Positions 1 through 7,405 of a stretch of 8,791 bases of DNA are shown in pieces. The translations under genes and the position numbers were made by a program. Each line of letters opens with the position of its first letter. Position 1 is the first letter of the stretch. Origin of the DNA: Planctomycetota bacterium. GTDB lineage: Bacteria > Planctomycetota > Phycisphaerae > WQYP01. Where the stretch lies: positions 1-8,791 of the forward strand of contig JAJZCT010000112.1 of assembly GCA_021828925.1 (NCBI GenBank). Direction: 5' to 3'. The notes beneath the pieces were generated by a model. It did no database searches, was not told the origin of the DNA, and saw nothing but the letters and a program-made list of their open reading frames with translations.

Positions 1-2
1 AG

Positions 3-2372
3 GTGATCCAATGTGCCGGCGGAAAAGCAGCCAAAAGCTCAACAGCCGCCCGCGCGGCCCGCAGCATCGCCTTTCACAACGCCCATGTCCCGGCCATCGC
101 CGGCACCGCGGCAGTCGCGCTGGCTGTTGGCGTGGCGGCGGTTGTCCCGCTGCAGACATTGCAAGTCAAGATGCAACCCGGATCGGCGGGGATGGTTCCG
201 GGTGCATCACCAACTGGAGGCAAAGGCGATGAAGCCGCCTGTGTTGATTATCTGGCGCTGGTGGACCGTAATTTTGTAGCGGCACTGCGCAAGAGCGGAC
301 GCCTTATCCCGGGCGAATCCAACGGCGTTCAGGCATACAACATTCGGGCAAGCACCGTTCGATCTCTGTTTGTTCATCAACTTCAAGGAAAGCAGGTAAC
401 ACTGAGCGAACCCCTGAATTGGACGTGGTATCCGTCGATATTCCCACAGATCCCACAAAACGGTGGGATTCCGGGACTGACGCGCCAGTTTACACAGCAA
501 CCGGAACCAGCAACTATTTCTGTCTCCTTGTTCCCGCAGATTTATGGGCACATGCAGCGGAATTCAATCCGCCTGAAGGTTGGCTTTAAAACAGGTTCAG
601 CAATATCAATCGACTACTTTTCGCCGAAGGCGAAGCAACCGTCCGCCGAACTCCCATACACATACAACCGCACTTTCAATATCGGGTTCGGGCGAGCGGT
701 GGTGCTGCTGAAACACGCAATGAGCCACGCCGGGAGTCAGTGGTACACCGCGACGGTGTTTGACGTTGAATCTTATCCAACACGGGATCAGGAATTATGC
801 GGCAGAATAAGCAACCTGAACCTTTACTTAAAGGAAGGCCCGGCGGGCCTGCGCCGAATGGCGGCAGTGGCCGTCGCGTGGCGCAAATTCGCCCGGCAAA
901 CGCAAACGGCCTCCAAGAGGGGCGGCAGCCAATGGACCAAGTCGCTGCCGGGCGGCGTACAGGTAACGCTGCAGGCGATTGGCTCTGAATTGTGGCCACT
1001 TTGCTCCTGGAATCCGGAGGGCCAACCCCGGGCATCGGGCGGGTGCACGCTTAGCCAGAGCTTGAGCTTCCCGGCCGGATACGTTGAGGCATCTCTACTT
1101 TTTAAGGCTCCCGCCAAGAGTGCGGGCTCGTGGCCTGGAAGGCAGGTTTTTGGCGGCATGGTTTCTGGATTTCAGCGGACGTATGTTAACCGCAGTTTGC
1201 TGCGCATCGGTTTGGATTCCGGACCTTGGAAGATCATCGGACCGGCCACGCCGGCGACGGGACCGCAGGCATTTACCGCGCCGAAGTTTCTATATGATGG
1301 TAAACAATTCTATGCATATAACCTTGCCCATATCGCGCCAATGCCTGGCGGGCCGCTGGCAACGCCTGCTTCGGTAAGTATGCTGCTGGCGCTATTACCT
1401 CAGTCCGAATTGGCAAACCGAGCCGTAGCGGTAGGAGCTTTGACGCGGAGAGGGCGTCTGGTGGCCCCGGAACCGGGATACATGCCGACCGCTTTTTCGG
1501 GGGATGTGTTCGAGCGAATTCAAACGTCGCGTTCCGGCGCATTTTCAGAATACGGCGGCGGCGGCGAGACCATACCCGTCGCGTCCAGCCATATTAAGAG
1601 CTATGTATGGATCACGCGACCACGATATTGGGTGACATCCCGCGGGTTCGCGCTAAAGCCATCGCCATTACCCTCCGTTATCTTCGCAATGGCAGGGCAT
1701 GACCAGCAGAAACCGATTGTCCCCGGCGCACCGGCGGGCTCGCCGCCAGTCGGCAAAAAAAACGCGGCAATCGCTGCTGGCCGGGCCACACCCGAAGAAC
1801 TCATTGCCCAAGTGCTTCGTGACATGCGGCTGGGCCGTTTTGAATCCATCAATAAGCTTTGCTGGGCACCTACGCCGCAGGAAAAAAAACTGGCGGTGCA
1901 AGCAAACAATGACATGGCTGCCACGTTCGGCTTCGGTCTTTGGCCACTCGCGGAGAAGCGCTTTGGGGCCGCACAACTGCAAACGGCCGGGATCACAAAA
2001 CAACAACTCGGATGGCCTGAAGTACCGGCGAAAAACCCAGATCCGACCCGCTGGAAGATTACGGGGCGGTTTGCGGCACCGGTTCAAACGCCCGGTCGCA
2101 TCGTAACATTCGCATTTTTTCCGTCGGCGCACGCGACACTGATCCGAGAGCATGGCCTCTGGTACATTAACTTCAACTTGACTTCCGCGAAGATGCGGCA
2201 GGTCCGGGGGCAATTGAGACAAGGCAGAAAATTTTTTCATAAATATTTTCCCAACGCCAAAGCCTACAAGGCCGTGCTGACGGAACTGCAAGCAGGAAAA
2301 ATCAAAGACGCCTATGCCCTGCGCGACGCACTTGCTGCAGCGCTGAAAAAATATTCCGCGCCGCACAAATAG
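3..2372 (+). CDS. Membrane-anchored exported-domain protein, planctomycete signalling type, probably 5'-partial
   Basis: No firm function. The frame is open from the left edge; the GTG at 3 has no visible ribosome binding site, so the true start may lie upstream. In this numbering (789 residues), a basic stretch (1-28) precedes one hydrophobic helix (about 29-50). This suggests a cytoplasmic N-terminus and a large exported C-terminal part. Residues 315-345 (LPGGV, then a WNPEGQP segment) and 530-553 (TRPRYWV, ALKP) resemble, from memory, exported modules of planctomycete ECF sigma factor or M56-peptidase fusions, where the usual forms are LPNGVTVEL...WWRPDG and TRPYEWVEFRNVAL. A proline/glycine hinge (about 555-592) leads to a module at 594-725 starting RATPEEL that looks NTF2/SnoaL-like, then a basic helical tail. 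C334 and C348 could form a disulfide. The missing upstream part could be a sigma factor, a kinase or nothing. The frame is certain; the family is an inference. Confidence 0.7.
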   Translation: MIQCAGGKAAKSSTAARAARSIAFHNAHVPAIAGTAAVALAVGVAAVVPLQTLQVKMQPGSAGMVPGASPTGGKGDEAACVDYLALVDRNFVAALRKSGRLIPGESNGVQAYNIRASTVRSLFVHQLQGKQVTLSEPLNWTWYPSIFPQIPQNGGIPGLTRQFTQQPEPATISVSLFPQIYGHMQRNSIRLKVGFKTGSAISIDYFSPKAKQPSAELPYTYNRTFNIGFGRAVVLLKHAMSHAGSQWYTATVFDVESYPTRDQELCGRISNLNLYLKEGPAGLRRMAAVAVAWRKFARQTQTASKRGGSQWTKSLPGGVQVTLQAIGSELWPLCSWNPEGQPRASGGCTLSQSLSFPAGYVEASLLFKAPAKSAGSWPGRQVFGGMVSGFQRTYVNRSLLRIGLDSGPWKIIGPATPATGPQAFTAPKFLYDGKQFYAYNLAHIAPMPGGPLATPASVSMLLALLPQSELANRAVAVGALTRRGRLVAPEPGYMPTAFSGDVFERIQTSRSGAFSEYGGGGETIPVASSHIKSYVWITRPRYWVTSRGFALKPSPLPSVIFAMAGHDQQKPIVPGAPAGSPPVGKKNAAIAAGRATPEELIAQVLRDMRLGRFESINKLCWAPTPQEKKLAVQANNDMAATFGFGLWPLAEKRFGAAQLQTAGITKQQLGWPEVPAKNPDPTRWKITGRFAAPVQTPGRIVTFAFFPSAHATLIREHGLWYINFNLTSAKMRQVRGQLRQGRKFFHKYFPNAKAYKAVLTELQAGKIKDAYALRDALAAALKKYSAPHK
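1755..1762 (+). other. A8 slippery tract in the hinge of the left-hand gene
   Basis: Eight A's read in frame as GGC AAA AAA AAC, so the heptamer A-AAA-AAC is phased as a -1 slippery site. A -1 slip would add about 19 codons and end at TGA 1820-1822, removing the C-terminal module. I see no clear Shine-Dalgarno-like stimulator upstream and no strong stem downstream. Function is speculative. Confidence 0.3.
1882..1889 (+). other. Second A8 slippery tract in the left-hand gene
   Basis: This run reads in frame as GAA AAA AAA CTG, which again places A-AAA-AAA in the slippery phase. It lies 127 bp after the first A8 run, inside the NTF2-like module. It could be a site of transcriptional slippage or replication-error length change, or simply a Glu-Lys-Lys stretch. 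Confidence 0.25.
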
Positions 2373-2386
2373 CCGCGAAGCCACAA

Positions 2387-2412
2387 CCAAGGCAATCCCG
2401 CGCCGGGCTTGG
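2387..2412 (+). terminator. Possible weak terminator hairpin after the left-hand gene
   Basis: CCAAG (2387-2391) pairs with CTTGG (2408-2412), and CCCG (2397-2400) pairs with CGGG (2404-2407) around a CGC loop. A 5-nt bulge (2392-2396) separates the two stems. Only a TTTT run (2416-2419) follows, so intrinsic termination would be weak. The position, 15 bp after the stop codon, fits the role. Confidence 0.35.
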
Positions 2413-2439
2413 CCATTTTCAGGGACTGCTTCCATTCAT

Positions 2440-2454
2440 TGGCTCAATGAGCCA
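2440..2454. promoter_or_regulatory. Perfect 7+1+7 palindrome, candidate operator
   Basis: TGGCTCA-A-TGAGCCA is a perfect inverted repeat with a single central base. It lies in the non-coding gap, about 97 bp upstream of the predicted -35 box of the rhamnosidase gene. The symmetry and size fit a site for a dimeric regulator. The one-base centre makes it less suited to an RNA hairpin, and no T-run follows. The regulator is unknown. Confidence 0.35.
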
Positions 2455-2550
2455 CGACATGCCGCAGCGGGCAGAACGGTGTGCTCCGCCGCAAACAATT
2501 TGGCCAAAGAAATTGCTAAAGCAGCCCGCCACAACAGGTTCTATCATGGC

Positions 2551-2579
2551 TTGTCGGCCGGTAGCGTTACCTGTATATT
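2551..2579 (+). promoter_or_regulatory. Predicted sigma70-like promoter of the rhamnosidase gene
   Basis: TTGTCG (2551-2556, 4 of 6 match to TTGACA) is separated by exactly 17 bp from TATATT (2574-2579, 5 of 6 match to TATAAT). Transcription would start near 2586, leaving a leader of about 36 nt before the ATG at 2622. This is a consensus match read by eye. Confidence 0.4.
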
Positions 2580-2609
2580 CCTTTTTCAGTTACATAACGA
2601 TTTGGCGGT

Positions 2610-2613
2610 GGAG
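2610..2613 (+). promoter_or_regulatory. Ribosome binding site of the rhamnosidase gene
   Basis: GGAG lies 8 nt before the ATG at 2622. It fixes the start so that the protein begins with a complete lipoprotein signal peptide. Confidence 0.6.
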
Positions 2614-2621
2614 TAACGATC

Positions 2622-5495
2622 ATGATCTTTTCCAAACGGCGGGCGGTTTGCCATTCTGCACTTTCCTTGACTATTCGATGGACGGCGGCCAGCCTGCTGG
2701 TGGTGGCGGCCGGCGCTTTGACATCCTGCACGCAAGGCGGAGCAACGCCATCACAACTCGATGCAACAGCATCGCCCGTGCGCCTGCAAACACAACTACG
2801 GGCTGATCCGCTGGCGGTGAATTCGGTTCATCCGCGGCTGGGCTGGGTGCTGCCATGGAAGGGCCGGGGACAGTTCCAAAGCGCTTATGAGATTCTCGTG
2901 GCATCCTCACCTGAACTGCTGGAGCATAATCAGGGCAATATCTGGAATTCGGGAAAAGTGATTTCCGATCAAAGCATTAACATCCGTTACGCCGGCTCGG
3001 CTCTGAAGTCGCGTCAACGCTGCTTCTGGAAGGTACGGGTCTGGAATCAGGCCGGTGAGGCCAGCCATTACAGTGCCGTGGCACAATGGCAGGAAGGGTT
3101 ATTGACAGCCGGCCAATGGCATGATGCCCAGTGGATTGGCTGGAAACCCACCACCCCAAAAGGCATAAGGCACCCATTGCCCGCGATTTATCTGCGTGAT
3201 TCATTCAATGTCTCCAAATCCGTCAAGCGGGCCGTGGCCTATTTCAGCGGGTTGGGCCTTGGACGCATGTATGTCAATGGCCAGCGTACCAGCCATACGC
3301 AGCTTTCACCGGCCTTAAGCTGGTATCCGAAACGGTGTTATTACGTGGCCCGCAATGTCACCAAGCTGCTTAAGCCGGGGAAAAATATTCTGGGCGTGAT
3401 TCTCGGTGATGGCCGGATGTATGGTATGGGCGGCGTAGCACCGTATACCATCCACATTTCTCCACGCATGATTCTAATGCTGCACATTACTTATACCGAC
3501 GGAACAACCGCGATCATCACCAGTAACACACACTGGACAATGACGGATCGGGGGCCGATACGGATGAACAACGAATACAACGGCGAAACCTATAACGTCG
3601 CCATGCGCATGCCGGGCTGGAACAAAACCGGCTTTGCGGCCAGGGGATGGAAGCCGGCCATTCACCTGCGGTCCCCCGGTGGCCGACTGGTGGCTGAATT
3701 TCAGCAACCCATTTGTGTAACGCACATTGTGCACCCGGTAAAAGTGGCGGAAATTGCGCCCGGCAAGTGGATGTTTGATATGGGCCAGAACATGGTGGGC
3801 TGGTGCCGGATTCATATTCCAAACGCCCCAGCCGGAACCAGAGTTGTTTTACGGCATGGCGAAAGTCTGGTGCGTAATGGCCAGCAGACCGTGGATTTGA
3901 ATCCCGCCGGGAAGGGCCGCATTCATCTGTATGTAGCCAATCTGCGAAGCGCTAAACAAACCGATACGGTTATTCTCAATGGCAAAGGTTCCATTACCTG
4001 GCATCCCATTTTCACCTATCACGGGTTCCGCTTTGTGGAACTGACCGGTTATCCCGGCAAACCCACACTGGCCACTCTGGAAGGTCAGGAAGTCCATGAC
4101 GCATTGCCGGTCATTGGCGGCTTTGCCTGTTCGGACGAACTGGTCAATCAGATCGTTCATAACGCCCGCTGGGGCATAGAGAATAACTACCGCTCCATTC
4201 CCACCGACTGCCCGCAACGTGATGAACGTCAGGGTTGGATGGGAGACCGGGGAATGGAATCGCGCAGTGAATCGTTCCTGTTTAACACCGAACGCTTTCA
4301 TGACAAGTGGCTATGGGATATGCAGGATGCCCAGCGGCCCAGTGGCGATGTTTCGGATGTGAATCCGCCGTACTGGGCGGTATACACCAAAGATGTTACC
4401 TGGCCGAGCACGTTTATCTATCTGCCCGGCACACTGTATCTGCAATACGGGGAGCTTTCACCCATTCGGGATCATTACGCGGCCATGAGCAAATGGATCA
4501 ATTACCAGTTGGCCAAAGTGCACAATGGCATCAGCAAAGCCGATACCTATGGCGACTGGTGCTCACCACCCCGATCGCCTCATCACATTCACTCCAAAGA
4601 CCCCAAACGTGCCACCCCCGGTCCACTGCTGGCGACCGCGACGCTTTATAAAGACCTGCAGTTAATGGCCGGATACGCCAAATTGCTGCATAAAGCCGCC
4701 GAAGAAAAGCATTGGCTTGCGGAAGCTCATAAACTTTACGTGGGCTTCAACAAACACCTGTGGAATGCCAAGGGTGGCTATTATGGCAACGGCTCGGATA
4801 CCGCCTGTATTCTGCCGCTGGCGGCCGGTATTGTGCCGGCAGACCGGCAAGCCGCCGTTATGAAGCGCTTTCTGTGGCGCATGGACTCCCGGCAGGATGA
4901 TCATGTTGGTGTGGGTGTTATTGGCATGCAGTGGATATTTAACGTCATGGCCCGCAATGGGCAGGCCAATCTGGCGTGGAAAATGCTCAATCAGACCACC
5001 TACCCCGGCTGGGGCTATATGGTTAAACACGGTGCGACCACCATCTGGGAGCTGTGGAATGGCAATACGGCCAATCCGGCGATGAATTCCCAGGATCATG
5101 TCATGTTCATCGGCGACATGCTCACGTGGCTGTTCCAATACGTCGGTGGCATTCAAAGTGATGCCAGTGAACCGGGCTTCCAGCACATTGTCATGAAGCC
5201 GCACTTTCTCAACGGCTTAACGTATGTCAACGCCTGGCACCGATCGCCCTATGGCAAAATTGTCAGCGACTGGAAAATACAGTCCGACGGGAACTTCCTG
5301 TGGCATGTGCGAGTTCCCGCCAACAGCTTTGCCACCGTGGAAGTTCCGGCCTCCGGAACCGATTCCGTTCGGCTCAACGGCCATAAGATCCGCAACAAGC
5401 CCTGGATCAAATTTGTGGCCTATATCAACGGCCGGGCCATTTACATGCTGGAATCAGGAAATTACCGATTCCAATCCGAGTTGATGAAAAACTAA
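2622..5495 (+). CDS. Alpha-L-rhamnosidase, GH78 family, predicted lipoprotein
   Basis: It hydrolyses terminal alpha-L-rhamnose from glycans or glycosides by the inverting GH78 mechanism. The protein has 957 residues, normal for large multidomain members. A signal peptide ends in lipobox LTSC, with Cys36 as the predicted lipidated residue, so the enzyme is probably membrane-anchored outside the cytoplasm. Domains in order: Ig-like N-terminal domain (about 52-160), carbohydrate-binding-like rhamnosidase N domain (190-360), concanavalin-like domain (365-490), six-hairpin (alpha/alpha)6 catalytic barrel (495-850) and C-terminal beta domain (855-957). The motif at 529-542 (DCPQRDERQGWMGD) carries D529, the predicted general acid E535 and D542. 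IWELW places the predicted general base at E810, with H826 following and GDW at 644-646. No key residue is missing. It has its own promoter-like and RBS signals, and no rhamnose transport or catabolism genes are adjacent. Substrate is unknown. Confidence 0.95.
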   Translation: MIFSKRRAVCHSALSLTIRWTAASLLVVAAGALTSCTQGGATPSQLDATASPVRLQTQLRADPLAVNSVHPRLGWVLPWKGRGQFQSAYEILVASSPELLEHNQGNIWNSGKVISDQSINIRYAGSALKSRQRCFWKVRVWNQAGEASHYSAVAQWQEGLLTAGQWHDAQWIGWKPTTPKGIRHPLPAIYLRDSFNVSKSVKRAVAYFSGLGLGRMYVNGQRTSHTQLSPALSWYPKRCYYVARNVTKLLKPGKNILGVILGDGRMYGMGGVAPYTIHISPRMILMLHITYTDGTTAIITSNTHWTMTDRGPIRMNNEYNGETYNVAMRMPGWNKTGFAARGWKPAIHLRSPGGRLVAEFQQPICVTHIVHPVKVAEIAPGKWMFDMGQNMVGWCRIHIPNAPAGTRVVLRHGESLVRNGQQTVDLNPAGKGRIHLYVANLRSAKQTDTVILNGKGSITWHPIFTYHGFRFVELTGYPGKPTLATLEGQEVHDALPVIGGFACSDELVNQIVHNARWGIENNYRSIPTDCPQRDERQGWMGDRGMESRSESFLFNTERFHDKWLWDMQDAQRPSGDVSDVNPPYWAVYTKDVTWPSTFIYLPGTLYLQYGELSPIRDHYAAMSKWINYQLAKVHNGISKADTYGDWCSPPRSPHHIHSKDPKRATPGPLLATATLYKDLQLMAGYAKLLHKAAEEKHWLAEAHKLYVGFNKHLWNAKGGYYGNGSDTACILPLAAGIVPADRQAAVMKRFLWRMDSRQDDHVGVGVIGMQWIFNVMARNGQANLAWKMLNQTTYPGWGYMVKHGATTIWELWNGNTANPAMNSQDHVMFIGDMLTWLFQYVGGIQSDASEPGFQHIVMKPHFLNGLTYVNAWHRSPYGKIVSDWKIQSDGNFLWHVRVPANSFATVEVPASGTDSVRLNGHKIRNKPWIKFVAYINGRAIYMLESGNYRFQSELMKN

Positions 5496-5527
5496 GGCGT
5501 TGCCACGGTTGGACCAGCGGGTGAAGC

Positions 5528-6967
5528 TTACAGCTTTTCCAATTCCGCAATGGTGTCCAAAACCGCTTTTTTTCCGTCCGCGAAAAACATCAGACAGTTT
5601 TTTGCGGCAAAAAGCGGATTGGGAATACCGGCAAATCCGGGACTTAGGCTGCGCTTGATGACAATGACGGTTCCGGCCTTATCGACATTTAAAATCGGCA
5701 TGCCCGCAATGGGGCTGTTGGGATTATCCCGCGCATCGGGATTGACCACATCATTGGCACCGTTGACAATGACAACATCCATATTTTCAAATTCCGGATT
5801 AATCCGGTCCATTTCCATCAGATGGTCATACGGGATATTGGCCTCGGCCAGCAGCACATTCATGTGCCCCGGCATGCGGCCCGCAACAGGATGAATGCCG
5901 AATTGAACATCAATAGATCGTGATTCGAGAAGTTCGAACAATTGCCCCACGGCATGCTGAGCCTGAGCGACGGCCAGACCATATCCCGGCACGATGGCCA
6001 CTCGTCGCGCGCCGTCCAATATGGCGGCCACTTCTTCAGCATTAACGCTTTTAATGTTGCCGCCGTAAATGTCATCGGATTTGGCCGCCTTCGCAGCCTG
6101 CACCTGCCCGAAGAGCACATTGATAAAGGAACGGTTCATGGCCTTGCACATAATCATCGAAAGAATAAAGCCGGAAGACCCTTCCAACGCCCCGCCGATG
6201 ATCAAAAGTTTATTATTCAAGACAAATCCCATGGCCGATGCGGAAAGGCCGGCATAACTATTGAGTAGCGCGATAACGGTGGGCATATCTCCGCCGCCAA
6301 TCGGCAAAATCAGCATGATTCCGAAAAGCAGGCACAAGGCAATGAAAATCGGAAATACCACCACATTGCCCGGAACAACCACCACCATTGCGCCGGCAAT
6401 GACCGAGGCCGCCAGTATCGAAATACTCAACACATTTTGAAATGGATAAGTCATCGGCTGCGTGGGCAATATTTCCTGCAGTTTCCCCGCCGCCACAAGA
6501 CTACCGGTAAACGTCAGGTAACCCAGCAGCGACTCAAATCCGATGGCGATGAGCGTAGAGGTCTGCATAGATGATCCGTGCGCATAATATTCCGCCGTTC
6601 CCACCAGCGCCGCCGCCAAAGCCCCAAAGGCGTGAAAAAGCGCAATCTGCTGCGGAACGGCGGTCATGGGAATTAACAGAGCCATGGGAATGGCTGCCAT
6701 AATGGCGATGCCAAATGCAATTAAAATCCAAATGTAGTTTCGCACTTCAGGGAGAAACAGCGTGGCGATAATTGCCGCGGCCATGCCGATTTCACCGGCC
6801 AGAACGCCCCAGCGCGCCGTCTTGGGGCTGCTGAGCCACTTCAGCGACAGGGCAAAAAGCATGGCTGCCGCAAGATAAATCAAAATGACATCAGCCGGCA
6901 TGGCGGCGTGGTGTGGTAACAACCTGCCTGCCGCCGCCACACCCATAATCGATAAAAGCAAATTCAT
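5528..6967 (-). CDS. pntB: NAD(P) transhydrogenase, subunit beta
   Basis: This is the beta subunit of the proton-translocating transhydrogenase, an inner-membrane enzyme that moves hydride from NADH to NADP+ as protons enter. About nine membrane helices span residues 26-275. H112 in the FHAFG segment aligns with E. coli His91 of the proton path, and the GGDMP...LNSYAG helix (224-240, N236) is also conserved. The C-terminal half is the NADP(H)-binding domain III: PGYGLAVAQAQ (327-337), FGIHPVAGRMPGHMNVLLAEA (356-376), GANDVVNP (403-410), SPIAGMPIL (418-426) and KRSLSPGFAG (438-447). I chose ATG 6967 (479 residues; E. coli has 462) because GGGAG lies 10 nt upstream. An in-frame TTG at 7009 would add 14 unlikely residues. 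It is the last gene of the pnt operon, 55 bp after pntAB, and converges with the rhamnosidase gene across 32 bp. Confidence 0.96.
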   Translation of the reverse strand: MNLLLSIMGVAAAGRLLPHHAAMPADVILIYLAAAMLFALSLKWLSSPKTARWGVLAGEIGMAAAIIATLFLPEVRNYIWILIAFGIAIMAAIPMALLIPMTAVPQQIALFHAFGALAAALVGTAEYYAHGSSMQTSTLIAIGFESLLGYLTFTGSLVAAGKLQEILPTQPMTYPFQNVLSISILAASVIAGAMVVVVPGNVVVFPIFIALCLLFGIMLILPIGGGDMPTVIALLNSYAGLSASAMGFVLNNKLLIIGGALEGSSGFILSMIMCKAMNRSFINVLFGQVQAAKAAKSDDIYGGNIKSVNAEEVAAILDGARRVAIVPGYGLAVAQAQHAVGQLFELLESRSIDVQFGIHPVAGRMPGHMNVLLAEANIPYDHLMEMDRINPEFENMDVVIVNGANDVVNPDARDNPNSPIAGMPILNVDKAGTVIVIKRSLSPGFAGIPNPLFAAKNCLMFFADGKKAVLDTIAELEKL

Positions 6968-6977
6968 CGCAGTAACG

Positions 6978-6982
6978 CTCCC
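6978..6982 (-). promoter_or_regulatory. Ribosome binding site deciding the pntB start
   Basis: On the minus strand GGGAG lies 10 nt before ATG 6967. This supports the 479-residue product over the TTG-initiated version from 7009. Confidence 0.6.
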
Positions 6983-7022
6983 GACGCAAGGAATCGAAGA
7001 ATGAAACAACCAGTAAACGAAA

Positions 7023-7316
7023 TCAATCCGACTTGCGTTTCTTAAACATCTTGAGCATACGATCGGTCATTAAAAATCCGCCGACCACGTTGATCATGGA
7101 TGCCGTAACGGCAATGGTACCCAGCACCACAACCATCGTGGTGCTGTGCCCCGCCCCGGTAACAACGATGGCCCCGACAACCGAGATTGCCGAGATGGCA
7201 TTGGTAAGCGACATCAGGGGGGTATGGAGTTGCGGTGACACCCTTCGCACCACTTCGTACCCCAGAAAGGCCGCCAGCGCGAATACAAACAGATTGGATT
7301 CCAGTGATGGACTCAT
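7023..7316 (-). CDS. pntAB: NAD(P) transhydrogenase, alpha subunit part 2 (membrane part)
   Basis: This small 97-residue subunit corresponds to the C-terminal membrane segment of E. coli PntA, encoded separately as in Rhodospirillum rubrum. It contributes helices to the membrane domain II and joins the NAD-binding PntAA to PntB. Three hydrophobic segments are visible at about 8-22, 40-56 and 61-83. The [14 protein letters not shown] motif (31-44) is characteristic of the family, and the C-terminus ([11 protein letters not shown], then a basic tail) matches the usual ending. The start ATG 7316 has GGAG 8 nt upstream. It lies between pntAA (89-bp gap) and pntB (55-bp gap) on the same strand. 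Confidence 0.95.
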   Translation of the reverse strand: MSPSLESNLFVFALAAFLGYEVVRRVSPQLHTPLMSLTNAISAISVVGAIVVTGAGHSTTMVVVLGTIAVTASMINVVGGFLMTDRMLKMFKKRKSD

Positions 7317-7356
7317 GCGCGTATCTCCAGCAAAACAACAACTGCACAGTCTTCAC

Positions 7357-7371
7357 GCCACGTCCCGTGGC
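7357..7371 (-). other. Small inverted repeat between pntAA and pntAB
   Basis: GCCACG and CGTGGC flank a 3-nt loop, so a 6-bp GC-rich hairpin could form in the mRNA within the 89-nt gap. No T-run follows, so it is not a convincing terminator. It could influence mRNA stability or the relative expression of the two subunits. Confidence 0.3.
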
Positions 7372-7405
7372 TTGATTGTCCGCCTTGCCCGGGAATTTCC
7401 AGCGC

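Noticed and set aside
1668..2435. 255-codon minus-strand open frame opposite the left-hand gene
   Set aside because: It lies almost wholly antisense to a gene with coherent protein features, has no recognisable domain, and long antisense frames are common in GC-rich DNA.
2447..2806. 119-codon plus-strand frame starting in the gap before the rhamnosidase
   Set aside because: It overlaps the signal peptide region of the GH78 gene in another frame, starts inside the palindrome without an RBS, and resembles no family.
4662..5204. 180-codon minus-strand frame inside the rhamnosidase gene
   Set aside because: It is the antisense shadow of the conserved GH78 catalytic domain.
5496..5538. Bidirectional terminator between the convergent GH78 and pntB genes
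   Set aside because: Only a 5-bp AT-rich stem (AAGCT/AGCTT, 5524-5536) followed by two T's is visible, overlapping the pntB stop. It is too weak to call.
6968..7009. Extended pntB N-terminus from TTG 7009
   Set aside because: ATG 6967 has a good GGGAG at 10 nt, and the extra 14 residues do not resemble transhydrogenase sequence.
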